59,172 nt of DNA from an uncultured Eubacterium sp. GTDB lineage: Bacteria; Bacillota; Clostridia; Lachnospirales; Lachnospiraceae. A program made the translations under genes and the position numbers. Location of the stretch: positions 1 through 59,172 of the forward strand of contig CAMWXD010000021.1 of the NCBI GenBank assembly GCA_947178105.1, given 5' to 3'. Shown here piece after piece: positions 35,246 through 43,158 of the stretch (position 1 is its first letter; each line of letters begins with the position of its first letter). Below the pieces are notes generated by a model that saw only the letters and a program-made list of their open reading frames with translations, was not told the DNA's origin and did no database searches.

Positions 35246-36106
35246 TTAACCCTCTGTGCGGTTATGGTATACTTTCCTTAACTCTTCTTTTTTGATAAAA
35301 ATGCTCGCCTTTTTACAGCGCACCCTGCAAAGCTCCTTTGCAGCAGGGTCCATTTCCACAAACGGATGATTGAGCTTTTCTTCGATCACTGCGGTGCCGT
35401 CATAAATCCCATCTACCAGGCTGATATAATCCTGCGCGTAGCTCTTTGCAATCGGCGTGCCGTTATGGTTCGGGAATAAATAATCATAAGCATCCGCCAG
35501 ATCCCGGATCCGCACATTATTTGCCCGGAAATTGTCAAGCCTTTCTCCCACTTCATACGATGCCTGCGGATTTTTGGAATTGTCAAACAGCATCACCTGC
35601 GCCGCCTCCAGGTCATCCCCGCAGAAAAACATCCGGTGCCCGCGGTCTAAGAAAAACAGGCTGCTGTTGCAGTGTGCCGGCTTTACATCCAGCACTTCTA
35701 CTTTCCTGCCTCCAAGGTCAAACACAAACCCTTCTTTTATAAACACCTTTTCATAATCCGGATGCGGCAGCTTTGACAAGTCAAACGGGACTGCTCCCGG
35801 TGTTTCGACAGACGGTGCATCAAGCAGTGCGCCCTCCGCCATATATACACGCTCAAATTCCCCGTTTCCTGCGGCATGGTCTGGGTGGAAATGGGTATTT
35901 GCCACCGCCACCTGCTTTTGGGTCAGCGTTTCCACAAACGCCCGCAGGTTGCCTGCGCCATATCCGGTATCTAATAAAAGCGCCCGTTCTTCCCCTTCCA
36001 GCAGGTACATATATTCTGTGCCGTTCATAAAACTGATGATCCAGGTAGCTTCATCTGCTTTCCATGCCAGGTAGCTTCCGAATACCTGCTCTAATTTCTG
36101 TTCCAT
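35246..36106 (-). CDS. metallo-beta-lactamase-fold hydrolase
   Basis: A 286-residue protein with the zinc motif THFHPDHAAG (H72, H74, D76, H77), a third histidine in KPAHCNSS and the FCGDDLE aspartate. The fold covers glyoxalase II, lactonases and phosphodiesterases; this operon suggests a sugar-derived ester or lactone, which is inference. I take the ATG at 36106 with GGGAGGAAGC upstream; the frame to 36178 would overlap the SGNH gene. It lies 22 bp after that gene. Confidence 0.85.
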   Translation of the reverse strand: MEQKLEQVFGSYLAWKADEATWIISFMNGTEYMYLLEGEERALLLDTGYGAGNLRAFVETLTQKQVAVANTHFHPDHAAGNGEFERVYMAEGALLDAPSVETPGAVPFDLSKLPHPDYEKVFIKEGFVFDLGGRKVEVLDVKPAHCNSSLFFLDRGHRMFFCGDDLEAAQVMLFDNSKNPQASYEVGERLDNFRANNVRIRDLADAYDYLFPNHNGTPIAKSYAQDYISLVDGIYDGTAVIEEKLNHPFVEMDPAAKELCRVRCKKASIFIKKEELRKVYHNRTEG

Positions 36107-36128
36107 TCGCTTCCTCCCTTTCTTCGGA

Positions 36129-36779
36129 TCATAAATACTTTTTGAGATTGCGAAGGACGATCTGGTAGCCATTTGCATACATATGGATCCCTTCGACCGT
36201 ATACTCCTTTTTCAGCCGTCCGTTCGCATCCCGCAGCCCCTCGCTGACATCGATATAATGATACCCCATCTTCTGCGCCAGCTTTTCCACTTCCTGGTTT
36301 GCCTTTTCGATATTTTCATTTGTCCTTGTCACAAACAGTGTTTTTCCCCATTCCCCGGCAGGCACTTTATCCACCTCGTTCACCGGATAATAAGCCATCA
36401 GGTAGACGTCTGCCTGCGGCAGCCGCTCTTTGATCTGCGCAAGGATCCTGCCATATTTTTCCATCAGCGTTTCCAGCTTATAGCCTGGCGCCCCGATATC
36501 ATTGGTGCCGATATTGATAAATATTTTCGAAGGCTCGGTTCCAAACACCTGCTCCTGCATATGCGCCAGCATATCGTCCGTTGTAAATCCGCCGACTCCA
36601 CGGTTGTAAATCACGCAGTCCATGCCCTCATCCAGCAAAAGCTCATGAATCGGAAACTGCTCCATTAAAGATGACCCTGTAAAAAGGATTTCCCCCTTTT
36701 TCGCAGCCTCATTCAAATACCGGAAGCGGGTAATCTTTCCTTCCTGTTCATTTTTCATAAATTGCTCAAAACTGTCCAT
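36129..36779 (-). CDS. SGNH/GDSL-family esterase
   Basis: A 216-residue hydrolase. Block I is FTGSSLME with S37 as nucleophile, block II glycine is GVGGFT, block III is GTND, and the last block is VEGIHMYANGY, where the usual D-x-x-H is E-x-x-H. Enzymes of this fold remove acetyl or acyl groups from sugars. There is no signal peptide, so it acts inside the cell on imported glycans. AGGAAAAAT precedes the ATG. Confidence 0.88.
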   Translation of the reverse strand: MDSFEQFMKNEQEGKITRFRYLNEAAKKGEILFTGSSLMEQFPIHELLLDEGMDCVIYNRGVGGFTTDDMLAHMQEQVFGTEPSKIFINIGTNDIGAPGYKLETLMEKYGRILAQIKERLPQADVYLMAYYPVNEVDKVPAGEWGKTLFVTRTNENIEKANQEVEKLAQKMGYHYIDVSEGLRDANGRLKKEYTVEGIHMYANGYQIVLRNLKKYL

Positions 36780-36810
36780 ATTTTTCCTCCATCCTGTTTC
36801 TCTGTTTTCT

Positions 36811-37725
36811 CTATAAAATAAAATCCGCTACTGCCAGAATGACAGGCATTGTAACCATGCAAAGCAGCGTGCTCAGGCATACCTCTTTTACGGCAGACGT
36901 ATAATCCTTATCATATAGCTGGGCAAAAATCGCTACATTAGAGCCAACCGGAGCCGAGGCAGCAATCAGCACCGTCAGCTTGACGTCCAGATACTCCGCC
37001 GGAAATGCCAGCATCATCCCGACCGTCAAAAGGGGTATGACAACCAGCCGTAAAAGGCTGCACTTATAGGACGTACGGTCTGTAAAAATACTGCGAAGCG
37101 GCACCTGCGCCAGATACACGCCAAGCACGATCATTGCCAAAGGGCCGTTCATCGATGCAACCGTACCTACCACGCTCTGCAGCACTTCTGGCAGGGACAC
37201 CGGCAGAAAAAACAGCAAAAGCCCTGCCAGGACGCTTAAAATAATCGGGTTTGTGCGGACCTTTTTCATACTGACGGCGCTGCGGTCCCCTGTCATCGTT
37301 ACAATCCCATACGTCCACTGTAAAATATTTAACAGCGCCACAAACGAAGAAACATAAAACACCGCTTCCTGTCCAATAGCCATCTGCACAAGCGGTATCC
37401 CGATAAATCCTGCATTGGAAAACGCTGTGCCAAAGCGTTCCACTCCCTGTCCTTTTGCAAACGAAACGCGGCTTACAATGACCGACAGCAGCAGGGCAAA
37501 TGCCGCGATCAAAAACGACACAAAAAGCCCTTCCAGCTTTTCCATCGAAAATTCCGTCATATAAGATTTTAATATCGCTACTGGCATCACAACATACAAA
37601 AGCATCCTGCCGATCTCTGCGCTCCCCTGAATTCCTACCAGCTTTTTTTTGAATAAAAAATAGCCAATCAAAAGATATACCAGCATGATCATGTTTTGTT
37701 TTAATAAAAGCAATGCAATTTCCAT
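36811..37725 (-). CDS. AEC-family transporter
   Basis: A 304-residue membrane protein with about ten helices in two inverted halves, of the auxin efflux carrier family, which moves organic acids and related anions. The conserved crossover regions are seen at FSNAGFIGIPLVQMA (about residues 93-107) and APVGSNVAIFAQLY near the end. AAGGAAG precedes the ATG. In this operon it may carry a sugar acid or fermentation acid. Confidence 0.88.
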   Translation of the reverse strand: MEIALLLLKQNMIMLVYLLIGYFLFKKKLVGIQGSAEIGRMLLYVVMPVAILKSYMTEFSMEKLEGLFVSFLIAAFALLLSVIVSRVSFAKGQGVERFGTAFSNAGFIGIPLVQMAIGQEAVFYVSSFVALLNILQWTYGIVTMTGDRSAVSMKKVRTNPIILSVLAGLLLFFLPVSLPEVLQSVVGTVASMNGPLAMIVLGVYLAQVPLRSIFTDRTSYKCSLLRLVVIPLLTVGMMLAFPAEYLDVKLTVLIAASAPVGSNVAIFAQLYDKDYTSAVKEVCLSTLLCMVTMPVILAVADFIL

Positions 37726-37736
37726 CTTGTTCTTCC

Positions 37737-38618
37737 TTATCCAAGCGCCAACTCCCCATGTTCCAGCTTTAACTGCTCAAACCGCGGGCGCTCCTTATAT
37801 TTATCATTCGGAAAATGCAGTACAAACCTCAATTTTCCTTCCATGCATTCAAACATCATGCCATGCCCGCCGTTTACCGGAAACAGCGGCTTTTCCAGAT
37901 GCGTCCATGCACCAAAGATGCCTTCCTCAGACACGGACACGCCTACCGCATACCCGCATGTCCCCCAGCTTGACCATGTCATATACAGCCTGCCGTCTTC
38001 AAACCTGCGCACACATGGGCCGTCTGTAAAATAAACATCCCCGTCCATGCCAAACTCTTCTTTTGCAAACGGAACCGGATGCGCCCATTTTGCATCGACC
38101 GCCGAAAAAAGCTTTACTGCCTCAGCAGCAGGGCTTTTTAGATCGTCCTGCAATGTGACCGCGCACATATCCCCATCCGGGCTGTCCTCAAAAGAATGGG
38201 AAAAAAGAAGTATCGGCGTATCCTGTTCAAAATAAACCGTACCGTCAATACATGACCAGTGATCCGGCGTCAGGCGTCCGCTGTAAGGCACAAACGGCCC
38301 GACAGGGCTATCACTGCGCAGGATATAGATTCCCTTTTTGATCCCTTCGCCTTCCAACGTTGTAACAAGATAAAACGCGCCGTCTTTATAAATACATTCC
38401 GGCGCCCAATAGCTTCGGTCTGCAAAAAAGCCTGCCGGCCTGTGGAAAATTTCAACCGGCCCCTCCCAGTCCTGCATATTTTTACTGATATAGCAGTCAA
38501 AGCCGTCCGCCTCTCCCCACGCCGTCGCGCTCCTCGTCCCGTACAGGTAATAGGCACCATCGTGTACCAGTATGTACGGATCACGGATATTTACCTCGTT
38601 TGTTTTGACCGTTTTCAT
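37737..38618 (-). CDS. glycoside hydrolase family 43
   Basis: A 293-residue five-bladed propeller enzyme, probably an arabinosidase, xylosidase or galactosidase acting in the cytoplasm. The base is D13 in IRDPYI and the modulator is D125 in CIDGTVY. The general acid position reads TDGPCVRR (D199), where many members have E in EGP. WSSWGTCGYAVGVSVS and GGHGMMF are conserved in its subgroup. First gene of the operon; AAAAGGAGACAGC precedes the ATG. Confidence 0.87.
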   Translation of the reverse strand: MKTVKTNEVNIRDPYILVHDGAYYLYGTRSATAWGEADGFDCYISKNMQDWEGPVEIFHRPAGFFADRSYWAPECIYKDGAFYLVTTLEGEGIKKGIYILRSDSPVGPFVPYSGRLTPDHWSCIDGTVYFEQDTPILLFSHSFEDSPDGDMCAVTLQDDLKSPAAEAVKLFSAVDAKWAHPVPFAKEEFGMDGDVYFTDGPCVRRFEDGRLYMTWSSWGTCGYAVGVSVSEEGIFGAWTHLEKPLFPVNGGHGMMFECMEGKLRFVLHFPNDKYKERPRFEQLKLEHGELALG

Positions 38619-38667
38619 CTATGCTGTCTCCTTTTCTGTTTTAATAAATAACTGTCTTGTTAGGGAT

Positions 38668-38707
38668 ATTATAACATTTTCATCCGGCATTGTTTGCATA
38701 TTATGCA
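38668..38707 (-). promoter_or_regulatory. promoter and dyad of the glycosidase operon
   Basis: A perfect TATAAT (38668-38673) with a poor -35 (CAAACA, 38691-38696) and the dyad TGCAT-ATT-ATGCA (38695-38707) overlapping it. A weak -35 with an overlapping dyad suggests an activator, possibly the AraC protein at 39203, but the dyad was not tested. Confidence 0.55.
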
Positions 38708-38758
38708 TCATCTTAAAATATTACGGTAAATTTCAAAAAAAAGGCAGTCCATACAGAC

Positions 38759-38804
38759 AAAAAACAGGGTACCTTCTACATCATTCAAATAGAAAGTACC
38801 CTGT
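38759..38804 (-). terminator. intrinsic terminator after the 62-aa gene
   Basis: ACAGGGTAC-TTTCTA pairs with TAGAAGGTACCCTGT (38790-38804 with 38764-38778; one U-G pair on the minus strand), followed by TTTTTT. Confidence 0.85.
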
Positions 38805-38861
38805 CGTCTTTGATTTCTTTTCTTTTTGTCCTTTTCTGTCTCCCCCATGACAAGCCGCCTG

Positions 38862-39050
38862 TTATCTTCTGCCTGTCAGTTCTGCATACATCTTATACGC
38901 ATTGGAGCTGCCGTTTAATACGAGTAAGCCGCAGGCGATCTGTGCGCCGTTCTCTTCAAAATAGCGTCTGCATCTTTCCATCAGGCTTAATCTGCGGTAA
39001 TCGGAATCCTTCTTATATGCTGCTTTATTTGTCATTGTCATTGCTGTCAT
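38862..39050 (-). CDS. small unknown basic protein, 62 aa
   Basis: The sequence has a basic N-terminus and reads RRLSLMERCRRYFEENGAQI then SSNAYKMYAELTGRR. A good AAGGAG lies nine bases before the ATG, a terminator follows at 38759-38804, and a TATAAT lies at 39107-39112, so it is a real transcription unit. Function unknown; it is divergent from the AraC-family gene. Confidence 0.65.
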   Translation of the reverse strand: MTAMTMTNKAAYKKDSDYRRLSLMERCRRYFEENGAQIACGLLVLNGSSNAYKMYAELTGRR

Positions 39051-39097
39051 AATTATAATCTCCTTTTCTTTTTTGTATTTTTATTTGTCAATCGCTC

Positions 39098-39127
39098 TTG
39101 ACAATGATTATATTACTGCATTATTAT
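39098..39127 (+). promoter_or_regulatory. promoter of the AraC-family gene
   Basis: A perfect TTGACA (39098-39103), 18 bp, TATTAT (39122-39127) on the plus strand. A minus-strand TATAAT (39107-39112) for the 62-residue gene lies inside it, so the two promoters overlap. Confidence 0.7.
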
Positions 39128-39202
39128 GAAAAAAAACAGGTGGGTATTTGACTTGTTTTAAGCCGATATTGACCTGAACACTTCCAAAAAAAGGAGATTT
39201 TG

Positions 39203-40042
39203 ATGCAAAAGCCTTATAATGAAATCATACTGGAAACAAGCACGCTTGGCATAAAATTCGCGTTTCATACAAAAGAAAGCGGCTATTCACCCCTGCACTG
39301 GCATGAGGAAATGGAAATCTTATATCCGCTCAACGGAGAAAGCGATGTATTGATCGACGGCGTATCCTACCGGCTGAAAAACAAGCAGCTTATCGTAATC
39401 GATTCCCAGAAAATACACAGTACGCATAATTATGGCGAGCATTCCATGTTTTTGTGCATCCACATTACAAAAAAAGCGCTGGAATGGTATTTTCCTAAAA
39501 TCCAGGATTACCAGATCTGGTGCTGCCCGGATACGATCCCAGATGAACAGTTTGCGGATTATCTGAAAATGAACCAGTATTTGCAGCGCGTGACCGAGCT
39601 GTATATTACCGATTCCCCGACCTTATTGCTGGAATCCGAAGGGCTTGTATTGCAGCTCTTATCGTGCCTGCTTTTGCACTTTTCATCCGATACGGCGCCC
39701 CTTTTATCCGCGACTGACAAGCTTGCCACAGACCGCATCCGCCAGGTGATCCAATACGTCGAAACCCATTATACAGAGCCTGTCTCCTTACAAGAGGCCG
39801 CTGGGCTGCTTGGCATTGGAAAGGAATATTTCTGCCGCTTTTTTAAAAAAAATATGGGGGTTTCTTTTCTCCAGTATGCAAACCAGGTGCGTGCCTCCCA
39901 TATCTACCAGGATTTGATCCATACAGATTTGCCGATTGGCGAAATTATGGAAAAAAATGGATTTACGAACCAAAAGCTGTGCAACCGTACCTTTAAGGAG
40001 CTGTACGGCTGTACCCCTTCTAAAATCCGTAAATCCATATAA
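39203..40042 (+). CDS. AraC-family transcriptional regulator
   Basis: A 279-residue regulator with an N-terminal cupin-like sensor (HWHEEMEILYPLNGESDVLIDG, about residues 32-53) and a C-terminal double helix-turn-helix (VSLQEAAGLLGIGKEYFCRFFKKNMG and LPIGEIMEKNGFTNQKLCNRTFKELYG). AraC proteins of this layout sense sugars. It is transcribed away from the glycosidase operon and the 62-residue gene, so it probably controls the operon. AAAGGAG lies seven bases before the ATG. Confidence 0.9.
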   Translation: MQKPYNEIILETSTLGIKFAFHTKESGYSPLHWHEEMEILYPLNGESDVLIDGVSYRLKNKQLIVIDSQKIHSTHNYGEHSMFLCIHITKKALEWYFPKIQDYQIWCCPDTIPDEQFADYLKMNQYLQRVTELYITDSPTLLLESEGLVLQLLSCLLLHFSSDTAPLLSATDKLATDRIRQVIQYVETHYTEPVSLQEAAGLLGIGKEYFCRFFKKNMGVSFLQYANQVRASHIYQDLIHTDLPIGEIMEKNGFTNQKLCNRTFKELYGCTPSKIRKSI

Positions 40043-40055
40043 TAAAAACCGTTTT

Positions 40056-40721
40056 TTATGCATTTTTCGTAAATCTGCACTGTGGAAAATTGCTGCATCC
40101 CAAAAACGCTCCGAACCTGCCGTTTCGTTTTACCAGCTCCCCGCCGCATACCGGGCAGGCCTCGATGTGCGCCTCTTTTTGAAGCTTTGCCATCTTTTCA
40201 TAACACTTTTGATTCATCATACAATCGCAAAGCGCCCGGTGCGCCCCCTGCGTATCGATCTGAAAATACGACGCCAAGTCTGTCAGCTTGTGATGGGCAA
40301 GCTGCGGAAGGCACTGCCTTGCCATATAGAGGGTGTCTATGTAATCGTTTGGGATCTCCTTTCCAAACAGTTCCTGCGCTGCAAGGCGGATAAATTTTAA
40401 ATCAAACGACTGAATATTGTGCCCGACAAGCACATGGCTGCCAATAAAATCCAAAAACTCCGGCAATGCCTGCTCTAAGAGCGGCGCGCCTGCCACCATC
40501 TCATCGGTAATCCCGTTTACCTGCGTCGCTTGATGCGGGATATGGCACTGCGGGTTTACCAGCCTGGAAAACGTGTCCACGACCTTTGCCCCGCTTACTT
40601 TTACCGCTGAAAGTTCAATAATGCTGTCCTTTAAATAGCTCGTCCCTGTCGTTTCCAGATCAAAGACTACATAATCCGGCACGTATTTTGCAAGCCGTTT
40701 TCCTGTTTTGAATTCTGTCAT
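40056..40721 (-). CDS. DEDD exonuclease with C4 zinc ribbon
   Basis: A 221-residue protein. The N-terminal part is a DnaQ/epsilon-like 3'-5' exonuclease: D21 and E23 in FDLETTG, VGHNIQSFDLKF and the HRALCD motif of the DEDDh class. The last 33 residues form a topoisomerase-I-type C4 zinc finger (C189, C192, C209, C215). The pairing suggests a single-strand DNA or RNA trimming enzyme. The start at 40721 is preceded by AAGGGAA at some distance. It converges with the AraC gene, 13 bp apart. Confidence 0.88.
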   Translation of the reverse strand: MTEFKTGKRLAKYVPDYVVFDLETTGTSYLKDSIIELSAVKVSGAKVVDTFSRLVNPQCHIPHQATQVNGITDEMVAGAPLLEQALPEFLDFIGSHVLVGHNIQSFDLKFIRLAAQELFGKEIPNDYIDTLYMARQCLPQLAHHKLTDLASYFQIDTQGAHRALCDCMMNQKCYEKMAKLQKEAHIEACPVCGGELVKRNGRFGAFLGCSNFPQCRFTKNA

Positions 40722-40762
40722 TTGTATTGATTCCCTTCCCATTGTTTTGGTAAATAACTTCA

Positions 40763-40793
40763 CAGCCGGAGTACGGTTTCCCGGCTCCGGCTG
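40763..40793. repeat. inverted repeat, possible terminator
   Basis: CAGCCGGAG (40763-40771) and CTCCGGCTG (40785-40793) form a perfect 9-bp stem after the stop of the 87-residue gene. The minus-strand tail TGAAGTTATTT is only weakly T-rich. Confidence 0.5.
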
Positions 40794-40802
40794 CTGCTTT
40801 GT

Positions 40803-41066
40803 TTATGTATTCGGCTCCTGATACTCTGCATCCTCTTTTAAAAAATCAATCAGCTTTTGCGCATCCTGCTCGTTTTTGGCAATCAGTTCCATCTGCGGCA
40901 CATCCCCATTTGCAAACATACGCGTCATTGACAAATACTGGCTTAACTTGGATTTCATGTTCAAGCAGTCACCTTCTCCGGTAACAAGCTCAACATTCAT
41001 CGTACAGCTATCAATAACCTCAAACAACTTGCTTACCTGATTTACTCTTTCTACTCTAATATTCAT
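40803..41066 (-). CDS. HPr-like small protein
   Basis: An 87-residue protein whose layout recalls the HPr fold: FEVIDSCTMNVELVTGEG, then MKSKLSQYLSM (like the KS-x-LGLL helix), ending with DAQKLIDFLKED. The catalytic histidine of HPr is absent, so phosphotransfer is unlikely. Such proteins are common in Lachnospiraceae with unknown roles. The ATG at 41066 has AAAGGAAAC upstream. Confidence 0.6.
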   Translation of the reverse strand: MNIRVERVNQVSKLFEVIDSCTMNVELVTGEGDCLNMKSKLSQYLSMTRMFANGDVPQMELIAKNEQDAQKLIDFLKEDAEYQEPNT

Positions 41067-41154
41067 TTCCAAGTTTCCTTTCTTTCTGGCATTTTTCCCT
41101 CTTAGTATAACAAGGGAAAAATTGGATTTCAAGTGATTTTCAGGAATCTATACA

Positions 41155-41565
41155 CTATTTTTTCATTCTGTTTATTTTCTGGATATACTCACTCATCATA
41201 GAAATTGAAAATATCATTGGATGGTCAATCTCAGCTTCTAAAAAATCCTTGTCGCCCGTTAATATTACATCTGCATTGTGATATAATGCATCACTTAACA
41301 CTGGAAGATCTTTGTTGTCGCGAAGGCTTCCCTGCATGTTATCCGTACTTTTACAAAAAATAACTGGCAGTTTTGTATAAATATCCATTAACTGTTCTGC
41401 TTTTTGAGGCCATTTCAAAGCAATTTTTTCTGCGAATTCCCCTGTAACATATTCTGAAACATAAACTTCACATTCTGATAAAAATAATTCTGTAAGCAGC
41501 AATTCCGCTTTTCCACCAAATACGAGTGCAGATATCAGGATATTTGTATCCAGCATGACTCTCAT
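41155..41565 (-). CDS. PIN-domain toxin (VapC-like)
   Basis: A 136-residue PIN nuclease. The acidic site is D6 in MLDTNILISAL, E43 in TGEFAEK, the aspartate in LPVLSDALYHNADVIL and TGDKDF. It probably cleaves RNA when free of its antitoxin. Its ATG overlaps the stop codon of the gene upstream by the ATGA arrangement usual for toxin-antitoxin pairs. Confidence 0.87.
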   Translation of the reverse strand: MRVMLDTNILISALVFGGKAELLLTELFLSECEVYVSEYVTGEFAEKIALKWPQKAEQLMDIYTKLPVIFCKSTDNMQGSLRDNKDLPVLSDALYHNADVILTGDKDFLEAEIDHPMIFSISMMSEYIQKINRMKK

Positions 41566-41801
41566 AATTTCATGCGTTCCCTTCTAAATTGCGCCATATC
41601 CTTAAGCATCTCTTCTTCTGAGTCCCAACCCTGATCCCCATTTAAATGATTCCGAAACTCATTCATAAGACTGGAAATCTCTTTTTCTTTAGCCTTTTTA
41701 CGTGATTCAGCAAGAAATTGTATATAACTGACTGCCATTTTATAGTCTTCTTCATCCAACGTTTTTAACAGATTTGTCACTGTTAATGCTGTAGGTGCCA
41801 T
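41562..41801 (-). CDS. antitoxin partner of the PIN toxin
   Basis: A 79-residue helical protein (LKTLDEEDYKMAVSYIQFLA, then acidic KEKEISSLMNEF and EEEMLKDMAQFRRERMK). Such short proteins before PIN genes bind and silence them. AGGAGG lies eight bases before the ATG at 41801. The pair sits 30 bp behind ilvA and may share its transcript. Confidence 0.75.
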   Translation of the reverse strand: MAPTALTVTNLLKTLDEEDYKMAVSYIQFLAESRKKAKEKEISSLMNEFRNHLNGDQGWDSEEEMLKDMAQFRRERMKL

Positions 41802-41831
41802 AAAAACCCCCTCCTTGCAAAAAATTTCCAT

Positions 41832-43043
41832 CTACAGATTCGTCCGTACAAGCTTCGGCTGATAATGATTCCGCTCCAGCGCTTCCATAATCTGTTTTTT
41901 ATGCTCTGAGCCAAAGCTCTCCATCGTAATGCGCAGCTCTACCGCCGCATTGCGGTTAGTCGAAACAAACTGGTTATGCTCCAGCTTGATCACATTGCCC
42001 TGTTCCCTGGCGATCGTATCTGCGACTTTGCATAATTCGCCCGGCTTATCCGGCAGCAGCACGGATACGGTAAAGATGCGGTCACGGAAAATCAGCCCCT
42101 GCTGTACCACCGAGCTCATTGTAATCACATCCATATTTCCTCCGCTCAGTATGGACACGATCCGTTTTCCTTTGACGTTTAAGTGCCGAAGCGCCGCAAC
42201 AGTCAAAAGGCCAGAGTTTTCCACAATCATCTTATGGTTTTCTACCATATCCAAAAATGCTACGACCAGCTCATCATCCGATACGGTAAGGATATCGTCC
42301 AGATTTTTTTGAATATACGGAAAAATATGCGACCCAGGTGTCTTGACCGCCGTACCGTCTGCGATCGTATTGACGCCGTCTAGTGTGACGACTTTGCCTG
42401 CTTCAAACGAAGCCTTCATGCAGCTCGCCCCTGCCGGCTCTACGCCGACTACTTTGATTTTCGGATTTAAAAGCTTTGCAAGCGCAGATACGCCCGTCGC
42501 AAGCCCGCCGCCTCCGATCGGCACCAAAATATATTCTACCAGCGGCAGTTCCTTAAAGATCTCCATTGCAATCGTACCCTGTCCGGTGGCAACGGCAAGG
42601 TCGTCAAATGGATGGACAAACGTATAGCCATGCTCGTCTGCCAGCTTATAAGCATGTTCACACGCTTCATCGTACACATCCCCGTGAAGTACGACATGCG
42701 CACCGTAATTTTTTGTACGGTTTACTTTGATTAACGGCGTGGTCGTCGGCATCACAATCGTCGCTTTGACGCCGTAGCATTTTGCCGCATAGGCGACCCC
42801 CTGGGCATGGTTGCCAGCGGAAGCTGTAATCAGCCCCTTTTCCCGTTCTTCCTTGGACATCGTGCTGATTTTATAATAAGCGCCGCGCAGCTTGTAAGCG
42901 CCCGTATACTGCATATTTTCCGGCTTTAAATAGACCTTGTTTCCGGTCTGGCCGCTTAAATAATCGCTGTAAATAAGCTTTGTCTCTGAAATGACTTCCT
43001 TTACCTTTTCGCTTGCTTCTTCAAATTTATCCAATGTCAGCAT
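41832..43043 (-). CDS. ilvA: threonine ammonia-lyase (threonine dehydratase)
   Basis: A 403-residue PLP enzyme that deaminates threonine to 2-oxobutanoate. The PLP lysine is K51 in TGAYKLRGA; SAGNHAQGVAYAAK and the glycine loop PIGGGGLATG bind substrate and phosphate. One ACT-like domain ends the protein (VSVLLPDKPGELCKVADTIA), as in the single-ACT TdcB/IlvA forms. AGAGGAG precedes the ATG. The imine it releases is the substrate of RidA, encoded at 26623. Confidence 0.93.
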   Translation of the reverse strand: MLTLDKFEEASEKVKEVISETKLIYSDYLSGQTGNKVYLKPENMQYTGAYKLRGAYYKISTMSKEEREKGLITASAGNHAQGVAYAAKCYGVKATIVMPTTTPLIKVNRTKNYGAHVVLHGDVYDEACEHAYKLADEHGYTFVHPFDDLAVATGQGTIAMEIFKELPLVEYILVPIGGGGLATGVSALAKLLNPKIKVVGVEPAGASCMKASFEAGKVVTLDGVNTIADGTAVKTPGSHIFPYIQKNLDDILTVSDDELVVAFLDMVENHKMIVENSGLLTVAALRHLNVKGKRIVSILSGGNMDVITMSSVVQQGLIFRDRIFTVSVLLPDKPGELCKVADTIAREQGNVIKLEHNQFVSTNRNAAVELRITMESFGSEHKKQIMEALERNHYQPKLVRTNL

Positions 43044-43158
43044 GTAAACTCCTCTTTCCTGTTATAATCAATAACATATAGCTGCATCGATACAGCATCA
43101 TACAAACATATTTTCGCACGTTATGCCAAAATAGTCAAGGCTGCATCAAAATAGCTTC

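Noticed and set aside
43081..43096. Near-palindrome GCTGCATCGATACAGC upstream of ilvA as an operator.
   Set aside because: One isolated site with a mismatch and no clear promoter beside it; too weak to annotate.
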